This document shows, piece by piece, positions 24,062 through 35,756 of a stretch of 64,000 nucleotides of DNA (the first letter of the stretch is position 1; the number at the start of each line of letters is the position of its first letter). Under the pieces are notes generated by a model, which had not been told where the DNA came from, searched no databases, and saw nothing but the letters and a program-made list of their open reading frames with translations. The DNA lies in NCBI GenBank assembly GCA_024741835.1, contig JAENRP010000102.1:62001-126000 (forward strand), read 5' to 3'. This DNA is from Diplocarpon mali. Taxonomy: Eukaryota; Ascomycota; Leotiomycetes; Helotiales; Drepanopezizaceae. The translations under genes were made by a program, and so were the position numbers.

Positions 24062-25763
24062 ATGCGCCAACCAGACATCAGTGAGGCTGGAGCGGCGAGG
24101 GAGAGCAGAGGGACCTCTGTGAAGTCAATGCCCATCAGTGGAAGCGAAGCGGCTCACGATGCGGAGAAACAGAGTAACCAGCAAGCTGGGCTCAAGAGGA
24201 AGCTCAAGAGCAGACACCTGCAGATGATTGCGATTGGTACGGGACTTCAAGACATCGGAACTAAATCCACTTGCTGATGTCTGTGAAGGTGGAACCATTG
24301 GAACTGGATTGTTCATCGGATCGGGTGGTGCAATTGCCAAATCTGGACCTGCTGGAGCATTGATTGCCTACATCTTCGTAGGCACGATCATCTATTCCGT
24401 GATGACCTCCCTCGGTGAGATGGCAACATACATGCCAATATCTGGTGCTTTCACAGCGTATGCTACACGATTCGTTGACCCTTCTCTTGGATTTGCCATG
24501 GGCTGGATCTATTGGTTCTCATGGGCTATGACTTATGCCCTCGAACTTACTGCCACCGGGCTGATCATCAACTACTGGGCCCCGAACTTGTCTATTGCGA
24601 TCTTCATCAGCGTGTTCTGGATCTCCATCACCTTTATCAACCTACTACCTGTCGGCTTCTATGGCGAGTTCGAGTTCGGATTATCAATCGTCAAGGTTGC
24701 CACCGTTCTGGGGTTTATCATCTTCGCCATCTGCATTGCTGCTGGAGCTGGCCAGCAGGGAGCCATTGGTTTTGACAACTGGCGGGAACCAGGTGCGTTT
24801 GCTCCTTACCTTGTGGGAGACGGTCCTCTGGCGAAGTTTGTTGGATTCTGGGCTGTCCTCATCCAAGCCGGGTTCTCCTACCAAGGAACAGAGCTTGTCG
24901 GGATCGCTGCGGGTGAGACCGAAAATCCTCGCAAGAACGTCCCTGCCGCCATCAAGAAGACCTTCTACAGGATCCTGTTCTTCTTCGTCGTCACTGTTTT
25001 CTGCATCGGCCTCCTGGTTCCCTATACCAACGAGGGCTTGCTGAACTCAAGCGGAGGCACGACTGCTGCCGCTTCACCTTTTGTCATTGCCGCCAAACTC
25101 GCTGGCGTCAAGGTTCTCCCAGGGATCATCAACGCCGTCCTCCTCTTTGTTGTGATCTCTGCAGCGAACTCGAATGTGTACTCAGGCAGCCGGATTATCC
25201 TCGGCTTGGCTACAGATGGGTCTGCACCGGCATTCCTTAAGCGAACCACCAGAACAGGAGTGCCAATCATCGCAGTTCTCGTTACTTCTGCGTCTGGGTT
25301 TCTGGCTTACCTCAACTTATCCAACGACGGGACTACCGTGTTCAACTGGTTTCTGAACATCACCGCTGTCGCTGGTTTCATCACGTGGGCTTGCATCAAC
25401 GGCTGTCATATCGCTTTCATGCGTGCGCTTCGCGCCCGGGGCATGGATCGCGACACGCTTCCCTACAAGGCCTTCTGGGAGCCGTACTTCGCTTGGTACG
25501 GGCTCTTCTTCAATCTCTTGATCATCATCACCCAAGGCTTCACGAGTTTCATCCCATGGAATGTCTCTAGCTTCTTCGCAGCGTACATCAGCCTTATTCT
25601 CTTTGTCGTCTTATTCGTGGGCCACAAGCTGGTCACGAGGACGAGGTATGTGCGGAGCTTGGAAGCGGATATCGATACCGGCGCATCAAAGGATGAGGAT
25701 GCGCCGGACAGCATCGCGGACCCCACAACGGTCTGGAGCAGGTTCTGGGCGTGGATGTGCTGA
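24062..25763 (+). CDS. Amino acid permease, YAT/APC family
   Basis: Exons 24062-24236 and 24289-25763 (52-nt intron) give 549 aa. This is a plasma-membrane proton-coupled amino acid importer of the yeast amino acid transporter family. A hydrophilic N-terminus of about 50 residues ends in LKRKLKSRHLQMIAI, the usual lead-in. The intron splits the start of the GGTIGTGLFIGSG substrate-binding loop of helix 1. Twelve hydrophobic segments follow, with conserved blocks TSLGEMATYMP, PSLGFAMGWIYWF, FQGTELVGIAAGETENPRK (here with SYQ) and SGSRIILGLATDGSAP. The C-terminus is cytosolic and acidic, ending in Trp-rich WSRFWAWMC. Specificity cannot be read from sequence; broad-range or acidic amino acid uptake are both possible. 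The ATG at 24062 is the first in-frame ATG. Confidence 0.93.
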
Positions 25764-27112
25764 GCGCCATGGTTAGCGGCGGGGGTTCTCAGTCGGTCAT
25801 CGTGGGAGCGATTCCCTTGTCATGAGTCAATACTCTTGTGAATATTATCCCTCTTGTTGGTTTCGCCTGGATCTACTTCTTAAAAGGCTCGTCTGCGGCG
25901 TCTGTATTAGCTGCGACCGGGCGTTGCGCTAGATAAGCGAGCCAAGGCCGGCAAGGCAAAGGGGGAAGCTTATATTCTCGCTTGTCATCCGCACGTGCTA
26001 GTCTTCTAGCGCTCAGATATGTGCACGTAGAGACTTTTTCCAGTTGGAAAGAGTGCACAGCTTGCCGAAGAGATCGTGTATTGCCGGACCCTCCGCAAAA
26101 CCATGTTGTAAAACCATGTTGTAAAACCATGTTGTAAAACCATGTTGTAAAAAAAAAAGGACAGAGAACGGAGTCTCTCCAACGGCAATGCCAAATCGCC
26201 AAGTTCTCCTGCTCGCGCGCTCCCATCGGTGGGCACTGGCACGCCTACTCTACTCTATGCAGGATAGGTATTGGCAATCGACGGCCCTTAGCTATGCTAC
26301 GAGCACCGCGGCTCGTGAGCCCGCTCGCCACTCAACCCCACCCAGCCGAAGCGAAAGGCCATAAAAGCCAGCGACACAGCGCCCCTCACCCACCCGCCCA
26401 GCACGCGAATCCCGACACCCGTTCCATCCCGCTCAGAGCAGGAGACGTGCGAGCGCCGCGCGGCCGCGGGGGCTGGTCGCCAGCGCCGGCTGGGCCTGCG
26501 TGGCTGCGTGGAGGCGTTCGGGCTCGCGAGAGAGAGCGTCACGACAGGCGATGCCGATACTGTGAAGGTGGGGCGTTTGAGATTTCGAATTGGAGAATTG
26601 CTCTTGTCCCTCGTGTGTGTCAGTGCGTGTATGCGTACATGCAAGAGTCTCGCGGCGGGAGTTGTGGCCGAGTCAATTTTCGGAATCTCGATCATTCCGT
26701 GGTGCGGATTCATCTCGCTGGTCAAGGACGGGATTTCGAGATTGCCCACCCACTTGCCAACGGTGCCTGGTGGATACTCCGAGAGGAGATGGTAAGGAAT
26801 GCGAAGTACTGAGACATCTTAGCATGTCAGGTGCGGGCGGTGGGTCGTGGGGAGCGTGAAGGATAGTTCGTGTGCGCTGTACAGACAACGCGGAAGAAGA
26901 TCGAGGTCCGTAGATGCATCCCGAATGTCGGGAAGAAATGAGCGTATCGTAAAACGGCAACGCGAAGCACGCGACGGAACATAAGTACGGTCAAGTCAGC
27001 TCGGGGGCAGGAAAAGCAAGTCGAGCAACGAAATGAGAAATATGATTTCATAGCCTCAAGCGTGTAGAGACCGTTCTGCATTATCATTACTCATTCAATT
27101 CATGAACAGCGT
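25764..27112. other. Intergenic between convergent genes, no gene seen
   Basis: Spacer between the permease (+) and the EI24-like gene (-), so both 3' UTRs fall here. It holds a 13-bp tandem repeat near 26100 and a GC-rich stretch at 26300-26550. Open stretches at 26294-26812 and 26297-26749 overlap on opposite strands and show no family. Confidence 0.5.
26097..26148. repeat. Four perfect copies of a 13-bp unit
   Basis: AAAACCATGTTGT is repeated four times without error and is followed by a run of ten A. It lies between the convergent permease and EI24-like genes. Confidence 0.95.
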
Positions 27113-28221
27113 CTAGATAGGATTATCAGTGTAAGCCGGTGGAGGATCCTCCTCATCTGTAGTTCCCGGCACAGGCACCGGCGCTTCTTCAATCAATCTC
27201 TTCTGCTCCTCGAGCTTCACAACCCACAGGGCTGACCCCGCCGCCGTCGTCAACAGAAAGAACATCGAGAAGACCGGTACAAGCTGCAACATCAAGGCCA
27301 CGGTCCCAAACCATGTATATTTCCACTTCCGCGACCTGATCTCATTCCTCTTCTCCTTTTTCGACAAACCCCGCAGGTTGAAGTATCGATAATGATGGAA
27401 GGGGCCGGCGCGCGCGCCGGTGAGGAGCAGGAAGAAGGGGGTGCCGATTATGGGGATCAGATTGAGCGGGAGGAAGATGATGAACTCTGCGGTTTGGCGG
27501 AAGGAGAAGGGGGAGTAGATGGCGGAGGATGTGGGCTTTCCGAGCATCTTGACGGGGTTGGGAGCGTCCCGGAAGAGCGTGCGGGAGGGGGAGACGAGGT
27601 CGATTTGACCTTCGCGGATGAGGGTTGCCTTGAGGGGGTGTCAGCAGGCGCAGGTGGAGGGGGCCCGGAGGGCAGAAAGCGCGGAGAGGAGGATAGATGT
27701 ACATCAAAGACATTGACAAGTGTCTCATCAACAAGGAGAGCCTCGAAGAGCAGGGCAATCGCCACCTGCCCCTCCCCAAGTACCAGAATCGCCGCGTTAA
27801 ACCAAGCTACCGGGCCGTGAAATATCGCGAGGAAGGCGACCTGCGGTAGGTACGTAAACGTGAACAGCATGCCGAGGACCATGATCGAGGTCACGATCAG
27901 GGGAATGAGGCGCCGGCCAAACAGGGGCCAGAACTCACGGTGGGCACAGAAATACCAGATGCCCTTGAATGGATAGAGCGCTGACGCGGAGACGACATTG
28001 CGGATGGGTTGGAGCACGGAAGCGGCGGAGACTCGAGGCTCTGGCATTGTGACGGAGGCGGGCTCATGCTGGTGGAGGTGGAGAGGAGAGGAGAGGTTGT
28101 TGACATGAAATAACGAACCCGACGGAGGCGTTGTCGAGCGGTGACGCACATCGTGCCAAGCATTTGAGGCTGAATTGCCACTTGGACCGAAAGCTGGCTT
28201 GGGCGACAAGGTTTTCGCCAT
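27113..28221 (-). CDS. EI24 / RRT8-LDS-like membrane protein
   Basis: Exons 28221-27703 and 27628-27113 (74-nt intron) give 344 aa. The protein belongs to the EI24-like family that includes the yeast lipid-droplet and outer spore wall proteins Rrt8, Lds1 and Lds2. After a Ser/Pro-rich N-terminus comes SALYPFKGIWYFCAHREFWP, then hydrophobic helices (LIPLIVTSIMVLGMLFTFTY, AFLAIFHGPVAWFNAAILVL), a segment KPTSSAIYSPFSFRQTAEFI, a long helix with LPLNLIPIIGTPFFLLLTG, and a last helix pair before a PPAYTDNPI tail, a PY-like motif that could recruit a ubiquitin ligase. An internal ATG at 28047 (MPEPRVS), with a better context, is the alternative start and would remove 58 low-complexity residues. Function in fungi beyond membrane or spore-wall association is not established here. 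Confidence 0.82.
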
Positions 28222-29644
28222 TACACCCCCCGAAAGAACATTGCTTTAAGCGAACCTCGCTGTTGAGAAAATGCGGACAGCAGAATTGAAACGCTGTTGG
28301 TTTGATCTACGACTGGCGATACCCACTCTACTCGACCTACTGCCACGTTGTTCCCACCAGCCCGAGGGCCATGGTACAAGCCGGATGGCCGCTGTACGGG
28401 CCAGATGTAACACGTGAGCACCAATTCTCGAACGGACTGTAAGGTCACACTCGAGTCGCGAGGTAGGTGGAGGAGAAGGGCGCTGAGGGACGCCAGCAGG
28501 GCCTCTACCACAGACCAGGTGTCCCGAGTATTCAATGGCCGTAGCAGTACGAGACTGTGAATCCAAAGTTGGCCCTCGGGCAGATGCTGAAAACTGGCAG
28601 CCGAACTCCTGCGCTGACAGAGGCTCCGGGCTTGCGTCTTGAAGAGGCCGAACCGCCGATCCAAACTGTGAGATCCATAGGTACCTTAGGTGCGAAGAGC
28701 TGCATTATTCGGGGGGCTGCATGCTATTCCGGGAGGCGTGCCGGTTTGCGTTTGGAAGTCAGTTTTGTTTGCTATTCGGCGCTGTGTTTGAGTCGCTCAT
28801 TGGGATGGTGATGGTGGATGGCTGTTCGATACCGGAGAGCACTGCCGCTGATATATGCTGCATCCCGTCTCCCACCCAGTCAGTCCAGGCCAGTAGAGGT
28901 AGCCTTGGGTGCCCAACCCTCCCTGCACGCCGATTTGCCATTCCAGCTGTTTTGGCCCACAGAAATGTATAATTTCTCCCGTTCTCTTTGGTTATGCCAT
29001 CACGTATGTGTTGTCTATGTCGGCTTCCTTGTCGGCTTCTCTTCCTCGACTTTCGAGAGCACTGGTGTTCACTTGAAATCTGCCCAACCTACCCTCGCTA
29101 GCCAAGTCGGCCACCTTCTTGTTGGGTTTGCATTGCTATTGCGAATTCTTATTTTTAGACTTATGCGATCGATTTGGTTGTATCCCAGGCACAAGGGCAT
29201 CTGGATAGCCATCTGGATAGTAATATTGACTTCCAATGGCAATGAAAATCTTTGATAACGGGTAAAGTAGACTCGGGAGCCAAATACCCAAGGCAGTATC
29301 GATTTTGAGCAGCTTTCTCAATGCTGAATTGCTGTTCCAGATCTTTCTGCTATGAAGCTGACGTTCACCTGCAGAAAGGGACTTGAGATGAATCGGGTGT
29401 CAACTCGACCCGAACGAGACTAGCGTCATTTGACAATTTCGACCTCTTCGACTTTTTCTCCCCACGTAAATAAATACCCTCTCACCTCCCACATCCAAGT
29501 CTTCTTTCATTCTACTACATCCTTCCCCACACTCTTTCCCCGACAGAGCACGTCTTCATCTATTTCGACCTATCTCTTTGTCACAGTCCCTACAGGTAAA
29601 TATTTGTTGACTTCAAATCCCTCGCAGACGCGCGCAACTCTAAG
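28222..29644. promoter_or_regulatory. Divergent upstream region, no gene seen
   Basis: Lies between the EI24-like gene (-) and the Ser/Thr-rich secreted protein gene (+), so it carries both promoters. Open stretches in it are short and overlap on both strands. The 200 bp before 29645 are pyrimidine-rich. Confidence 0.45.
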
Positions 29645-32075
29645 ATGCGCCTTGAATTCCTACACGTCGCCGCCGGCATTGTTGGCCTGGCTTCCATCGC
29701 CGCATCAGCTCTGGATCGCCCTTCGTGAGTAAACTTCTTTGATCTCTGTGGCGTCCGCTTATCCTCACGCAGCTCCAATGCCTGTGGTATCAGTGTTGCT
29801 ACCATTTACGTTACAGCTCCTCAGTTCACCACTATCACTGTCCATGCTGGCCGCGAGACAAAGACCGCTACTGTCTACCTCTCTGCTCCCACTGGTGTGC
29901 TCCCAACTACCACGGTAACGCATGTGTACACTGTCTCCTCTACTACGACTTCCTACGTTGAGTTGTCCTCGATTAGTGCTACAGCTGTGGTCTCTTCTCC
30001 AGTCTCTCAAGAGGCCACAATCACTAGTGTAAGTCATCCCTGATCTTTTCTTCATTTACAAAATACAAAGGACGCGTCCCATATGCAACAAACACGCCTC
30101 TTTAGACCTTCGCCTGATACAGATGAGCTATGCTAACCTGCGGATAGACTGCTTATGCAACTGTCACTGTCCATAAGCCTGAAAAGGAAACTCCGCCCAG
30201 CTCAAGCCTCCTTGCCTTCATTGTCAATAATGGTTCAACCTTCTGGTTCGGTGGCCGCACCCCGTTGTCGTCATATGTCGTCAAGACCAGTGTAGTTACT
30301 ATTATGCCTATCGGCCAACCCCATACGAGTACAACAACTCTCAAGACCACTATACATATCACTCGCCCTCGCACAATCACTCAGACCTTGTACGCCTCCA
30401 ACCACTCGTCGAAAGTTCATGTGCCTTCATACATTGGCACTGGCAGTTCTTTATGGAGCGGATGGAACGCAACTTCTACCGCTGGTGGAGTTGGCCTGCC
30501 TAGCGTTACTGATCTTGCATACCCCTCCAACTCTCCAATATCCTTCATCACCGAAGAGACTGTGGACATCTACAAGACCCTCACTCTCTCCTCAGTTTCT
30601 ACGTACACTGCCAAGGGTGGCTTCAAATCGGTTTTTACTCCTTCCTCGTTCTGGTTCTCTGCGACTGCGACAGCTTCTGCCTCGTCTACAGCAGGCAGCG
30701 CGTGGGCTACTGCTTTTATCAATGGTGAGACGGTCTCTTGGAACGCGAATGGAGTCACACAGACTCGCACTGGAGGATCAGCCCGTGTACCTACTGGTGC
30801 GCCGTTTGTAAACACCACTTCAGCCCAGTACCAATCCACCAGCGCTGTAGATGGTACACTTGGATTGTTGACTGCGTCAGGCTACACTTCCTCTTCTTAC
30901 TTAAATCACTCTACAAGCGCTGCTCCTGGTCTAGCCACCTCCACGTCAAGCACATCAGACTCTTTTATTGCATCGAGCAAGTGGTACGGCTATCCACTAG
31001 ATTCAACTGTAATTGATGCTGCCAGCTCTACCAGTGCAGCTCTCGGCAGCGTCACTTCTGGCTCGTCAAGCTCTGCTCTGGCTCCCGAAAACAGATCTGC
31101 CTCTGTCACACCCAGATCTCAGATGGGTGTTTTCCCTTCGGAGACATCTGGGCCGATCGAAAATTCCTTCAACAGCTCTTCGACTGGCAATGCCAGCTCT
31201 TACATGAGTGTTTCCCCTACTGAAACAGCAAGCTCATTTTCCACGTCGTACACTTTACCCTCCTCCGCGATTGATTCATCTACTACGACCGAGAGCTCAA
31301 GCTCCTTTGTATCCTCAGCTTTGCCCACCGCAGGCTTCTGTGGACAGGTCGGCGACTTTGTATTGGATGTAAGTCTGGAGGCCTCGAGTTCTATATACGG
31401 TGCTGACATCTTCCAGTTTGACGATATTCCTCCGTTGAGCGTAAGTAACGGCAGCACCTATTTCCAGCCAGCACCTCTCTTCAGTCCATATCACAAGTTT
31501 GATTTCTCAAATGGCTTCTCCGTTGTTCCACCCCCAGGTTAGCATCCTGAGAGCTTGTAGAAATATGTTAGCTAATAAATACAGTTGATCCCTACTTGCC
31601 CGAGTCCAAGCCTCTCTTGGTCGAGTTCATCCCCAACTTCACCGTCAACCATACGACTCCCGCATCTGGCCCGAACTCCCGTCAAGGCGGATTCTCTGGA
31701 GAGATCGGCAATGCGGACCATGGCGCAACTGGATGTTTCAGCTTCAACTTCTACGGCGCCTCCTTCGGCTGCGACTCCAACGGTCCCGATTGTGACTTTA
31801 CCTTCACCGGTCTCAAGTACGATCGCGAATCTGGAGAGACAAACCCTGTCACCACTCAGCAACTCTCGGTCGCCGCCTGCCCTGACCTGAAGAGCCTGGA
31901 TTGTCTCCTTACCTCCGTCACTCTCGATGTCACCTTCCAGAACCTGGATTCCGTTCGCCTGAACGTCACCGTTCAGGGCGAGCCCAAGATCTGGTGGGTC
32001 GACGATATCCGCCTTGGCTGGTTCGATAACACTTGTGAGCAGGGTATCTGCAGAGACTTGGCTCGTATCCACTAA
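29645..32075 (+). CDS. Large secreted Ser/Thr-rich surface protein
   Basis: Exons 29645-29724, 29773-30028, 30148-31368, 31417-31537 and 31585-32075 sum to 2169 nt (722 aa). The first exon encodes little more than a signal peptide (MRLEFLHVAAGIVGLASIAASA). A Thr/Val-rich region with repeated TITV/TVTV strands follows, then roughly 250 residues of Ser/Thr-rich sequence expected to be heavily O-glycosylated. A conserved-looking globular C-terminal domain has cysteines (GFCGQVGDFVLD, GATGCFSFNFYG, CDSNGPDCDF, NTCEQGIC) and IWWVDDIRLGWFDN. There is no hydrophobic GPI-type tail, so it is secreted or wall-bound by other means. This architecture is common in mould cell-wall and adhesin-like proteins. 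The 48-nt third intron is divisible by three and stop-free, so an unspliced form would add 16 residues. Confidence 0.8.
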
Positions 32076-32685
32076 GTCTTACAATCTTTGTTCGCATCTG
32101 CTGCCATACGATCATCGTTCCCTGATGGTTCTTCTCTCGAGATACTTCCCGTCATGTTACACAGGAAGCGATCATTCATGTAGATATACTGAATTCTCTT
32201 TCTGCTTTGTTCCATCTTGACTCTTCTTTCAACGGCCACCGCACGCATTTTGTTACGAGTACCTCTCATTTGTTCAAAGAAAGTCGCATCGCATATGGGC
32301 GGGTAGGACAGACGCAGGCCTTCTCAAAGTGCTTGGAATTGCCGAAAGATTGTGTGAATAGACGAATCACATTGAGATGATAATGAACCTAGCAGCGTGA
32401 CCGGCGTTGAATAGGGGCAAGAGGCCGCTGATGAGGCATACGATGATCTTGAACCTATGTCCAATGCGGCCCCAAGTGACGGTGACTCGTAGGAATGCAG
32501 ATCTACATGCAATAACGAGGCAGAGACATTGCAAATCGCAGCTTCCAGTCCGCAAATTAGCCCACGGGGTTGCCGCGAGTCCTGCCTGCTCCTTCTCCCC
32601 CGACCAGGAGCAGACCAAGACTTGACCCTGAGATGCCTGGACCAGCTCTCCCATCAACCGTGTAAGCCCGTCCACCAACGCAAAC
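32076..32685. other. Intergenic, 0.6 kb, no gene seen
   Basis: 3' flank of the secreted protein gene and promoter of the next gene. A minus-strand open stretch at 32367-32765 overlaps the downstream gene's start and has no recognisable content. Confidence 0.45.
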
Positions 32686-33824
32686 ATGCCATCCCCCGAC
32701 AGCCAGTTCTGTATGGAACGTGTGCCGTCCATCCCAGATGCGAACCTCTTCGTCGTGTGCGACAATCAGTCAGGGGCCGATAAAACCACGGGTACCGTGC
32801 GAGAGCTTCTACCTAAGAGTCTGGTCTTACGCCCTGCCCCTCCGCGGCCGGTGGCGTCTAGTCCCCTGGTATCGACGAGTCCAAAGAGAGGAAGAAGTCC
32901 GGACGAGGTAGCGGAAAGGGTGAGAAGCGCGAAGAGATCGATCAGTCCGGCAAAGGGATCACGCCGGGCGTCAGGGAATTGCGACGAGAGTCAGCGCCGC
33001 AGCTCGATTGGAGAGCAGAGCTTGCTCGAAAGTCTTTACGCTCAACTAGCCACCCTGGACTTTGCCCGACGAGGTGGGGTGCAATCTAGCCTTGCAGGCC
33101 ACGGCCTGGGCCGGGCGAGCTCGCTGCGGAATATGCACATGAGCAGTGTTGTGTAAGTCAAAGCCCCGCTGCTCGCCGTCGGATCCCAATCGTCGCTGAT
33201 GCGTGTAATACCCCTAGGCTCGAACAAGTCGCCGCTCTTCACGTCTTCGAAGGCGCCAAGAAGGCGGCAAATTCTAGAATCATCAACAAGCTCGAGAGCA
33301 TGGCTTTTGGAGCGGTGGCTGAGCACATTTCGCCTGATATCAACCATCTCAAATGTCCTCGATTAGACATCGCGCTTGTCTGGGTCGATGCTCTCACCAA
33401 GGATGGATCACCTGCGAAGCCGATGGATACTTACTACAGCGCGTTGTGCGAGAGCCATTATGAAGCGGTGATCGTGATTGAGTTCTATAGCGGTCGGGAG
33501 AACGAGGATTGGCCGGTGTGGGTCTCCTTTCTGGCGAAGGATGAGTTATCGCAAGTCGGCGTAGTAGTTTCTGACATTGTCACCCGACAAGAGGTCGGTG
33601 CGCAGTCGCGAGAGGCTTTGGGTATCTGGCTTCGCGACCTGGCCCCCGATAGATACCTGGGAGAACGTGGCATCTCTGGTGAGAACATGAGCAAGACCCT
33701 TCGCTTACCCCTCACTTTCGTCTATGGCCAGGTCCAAGAAATCCGGAAGGTCTTGGCGCGCATTTCGAGCGTCAAGATAGGTATTGCTGGGGAGTTCTTC
33801 GAGACCGACAGGTTTTTGTTGTGA
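32686..33824 (+). CDS. Hypothetical protein, basic Ser/Pro-rich N-terminus
   Basis: Exons 32686-33152 and 33218-33824 (65-nt intron) give 357 aa. Family not recognised. Residues 40-115 are basic and Ser/Pro-rich, with repeated minimal proline-directed sites (STSPKRGRSP, KRSISPAKGSRR), suggesting a phosphoregulated, possibly nuclear segment. From about residue 155 the protein becomes globular: a helix (EQVAALHVFEGAKKAANSRI), then alternating strand-like stretches (IALVWVDALT, YEAVIVIEFYSG, WPVWVSFLAK) and WLRDLAPDRYLGERG. There is no signal peptide or membrane helix. The intron junction restores frame across a sensible VLEQVAALH sequence. Codon use resembles that of the neighbouring genes. Confidence 0.7.
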
Positions 33825-35183
33825 TTGTAGGACGCTTGCTATTCGGAGGTGATCGATCACGGCGGGAGAGGAGAGCCGATAGCCGGGATGAAGGCTCGGA
33901 TCATTGACAGCCGATTGAATCAATATCGCGTGGAGAAAACTTCGATTCCGCTACTTCATGTTGTAGTCACAATAGCATAGTGTTCTAGGCAACCTTTACG
34001 TACACTGAATTATCGACGAAAAAGTGACAGAGAACAGATATACCAATAGCCTGGACTCAACTACCTCCTCTGAGATTATATTTGGACTATGCTGGAGATC
34101 CGTCGCCACACAGTATATGTGGGCCCCAGGCGATGTTTACTTGCCAAGAGCAAAGTTCGCTTAAGGGGCTTGGTAATGCCGCCCGCCACCGCCTTTCTTT
34201 ATGGGAGGTGACTCGGAGCTGCTCATCCACAAGTCTCTCGTCATCTACCTCCCCTCGCAGTGATGTCTCCTCTCAGCGATACAGCAGCAGGGTAGTCTGC
34301 CATCTTGCAGTATCCAGATCTCCTGCCATCTGACGTGACGCGCCGCGCCCCGCTCTCCTCGCTTCGCCTCGCGCCAAGAACAATGCTCCGCTACAGATCC
34401 CCCCTCCCCTCCCGAGTGCGAAACTCGCCTCTGGCCTCTGGATTCCCGGGCGTTGGGGATCAGCCGGATGGCAGGTCCGCACCATACCACGACCTGGGCT
34501 CTTCGGCTGAGCGTCATCTGAGGCCCGGAAGAGAGTCGCGGGCGAGCAGTCCTCGATGGGGAGGCCAGGCAATCTCACGAAGCAACTTGACAGGGGGGGG
34601 TCTTAGAAGGCGGTGCCTTGAGCGATGCAGTCGCGTCCGTCTCGTGGTGGGGTGTATGGATCTCTTGCGCCGAAGAGATTTTAGGAGAACCTGACACAGC
34701 ACACGATATTCCCCCCACATCTCTTCCCTTTCTGGCGGAGGTGATCGATATCAGAAACAGCACTCTCCCCTAAACTCACCGCTTACGAGCCAGACGGCTT
34801 GAAGTAGACATCGTGCGCCTACCCACCTAGTTCGCTCTGCATCACGCTGCGTACAACCCTCTGCAGAGGAGGGGTCCATATCGTTCTCCTCCTGCCTCGT
34901 CCTCTTGTTCTTATCCTGTGCGACTCTCCAGCTCCTGAGCCGACAAAGCGGCTTGGGCAGATTCAAAGCATTCGTGCGAACGCACGGGATGCGCGGGGGG
35001 TCTTGGCTAGGGATGGAAAAGCAAGATCAAGTCTGGATTCTTTGGTTTTTTCTCTTTCGTACTTGTACAGAGTACTTGTGCAGAGAAGGATGAGAGTACA
35101 GAAGATGGAGAAGATACAGAACGTAAGGGAAGAGAGAAGGGGGGGGGAGGACAAGGAGGAGGAGAAGATTTCATTTAAAACAT

Positions 35184-35251
35184 TGGAAGGTGGTGAAAAG
35201 AGCAAGGGGATAGAAGAAGGAAGGTGGTGAAAAGAGCAAGGGGATAGAAAA
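35184..35251. repeat. 34-bp tandem duplication in a polypurine tract
   Basis: Units 35184-35217 and 35218-35251 begin GGAAGGTGGTGAAAAGAGCA and differ at one base near their ends. A partial third match (GGGGATAGAAA) follows before the gap. Confidence 0.88.
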
Positions 35252-35313
35252 AGGAACGAGGTAGAAAAAGGATGAAAATGACAAAGACGGGGGATAGAAA
35301 GGGGCGAGGAGAA

Positions 35314-35342
35314 NNNNNNNNNNNNNNNNNNNNNNNNNNNNN
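35314..35342. other. Assembly gap (29 N)
   Basis: A run of 29 undetermined bases lies inside the purine-rich low-complexity stretch. The true length is unknown. Confidence 0.99.
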
Positions 35343-35756
35343 GCGGGGACGTGGAAAAAGAAGTGAGAGAAATAGAAAGGAAAAGTAAAAGAGAACCACA
35401 GAAAGGATCGAGGAGAAACACAGACAGGATAGAGGAAGCAGAGACGGAGGGGAGGGAGGGAGAAGCGTGGATATATACTGAGAGAGAGAGAGAGAAAAGA
35501 ATTACTATGCTGGGTAAATTAGTTACACCGACGATTACTATCCAGAGGCCATCTACACGTCTCCTGTCCTGCCATGTCTTTCGGCTCCTTTCCCTAGGCC
35601 CTGAGTGCTGTGTTTTTCTGCTCTGGGTGATTCCTTTCCGTCTGGGAACGCTTGCGTTCTCTGAGAATTCCCTGGAAACTGCTAAGCTTCGAGGCGCCTC
35701 GATGCTGTGGTCGGCGGCCCCGCACCAGACGCCCAACCAAGCAAACCTACGAGCAT

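Larger units (their letters stand above)
33825..35756. other. Intergenic, polypurine-rich, with assembly gap
   Basis: No gene supported. From about 35095 to 35515 the plus strand is almost entirely A and G, including a 34-bp tandem repeat and the 29-N gap. A long minus-strand frame through this region and into the next gene is low-complexity and was rejected. The 3' UTR of the CBM19-like protein probably lies near 35600-35756. Confidence 0.5.

Noticed and set aside
13378..25763. Secondary-metabolite or functional gene cluster around noxB
   Set aside because: The neighbours (aminopeptidase, hypothetical protein, permease) include no backbone enzyme or pathway regulator, and spacing is ordinary.
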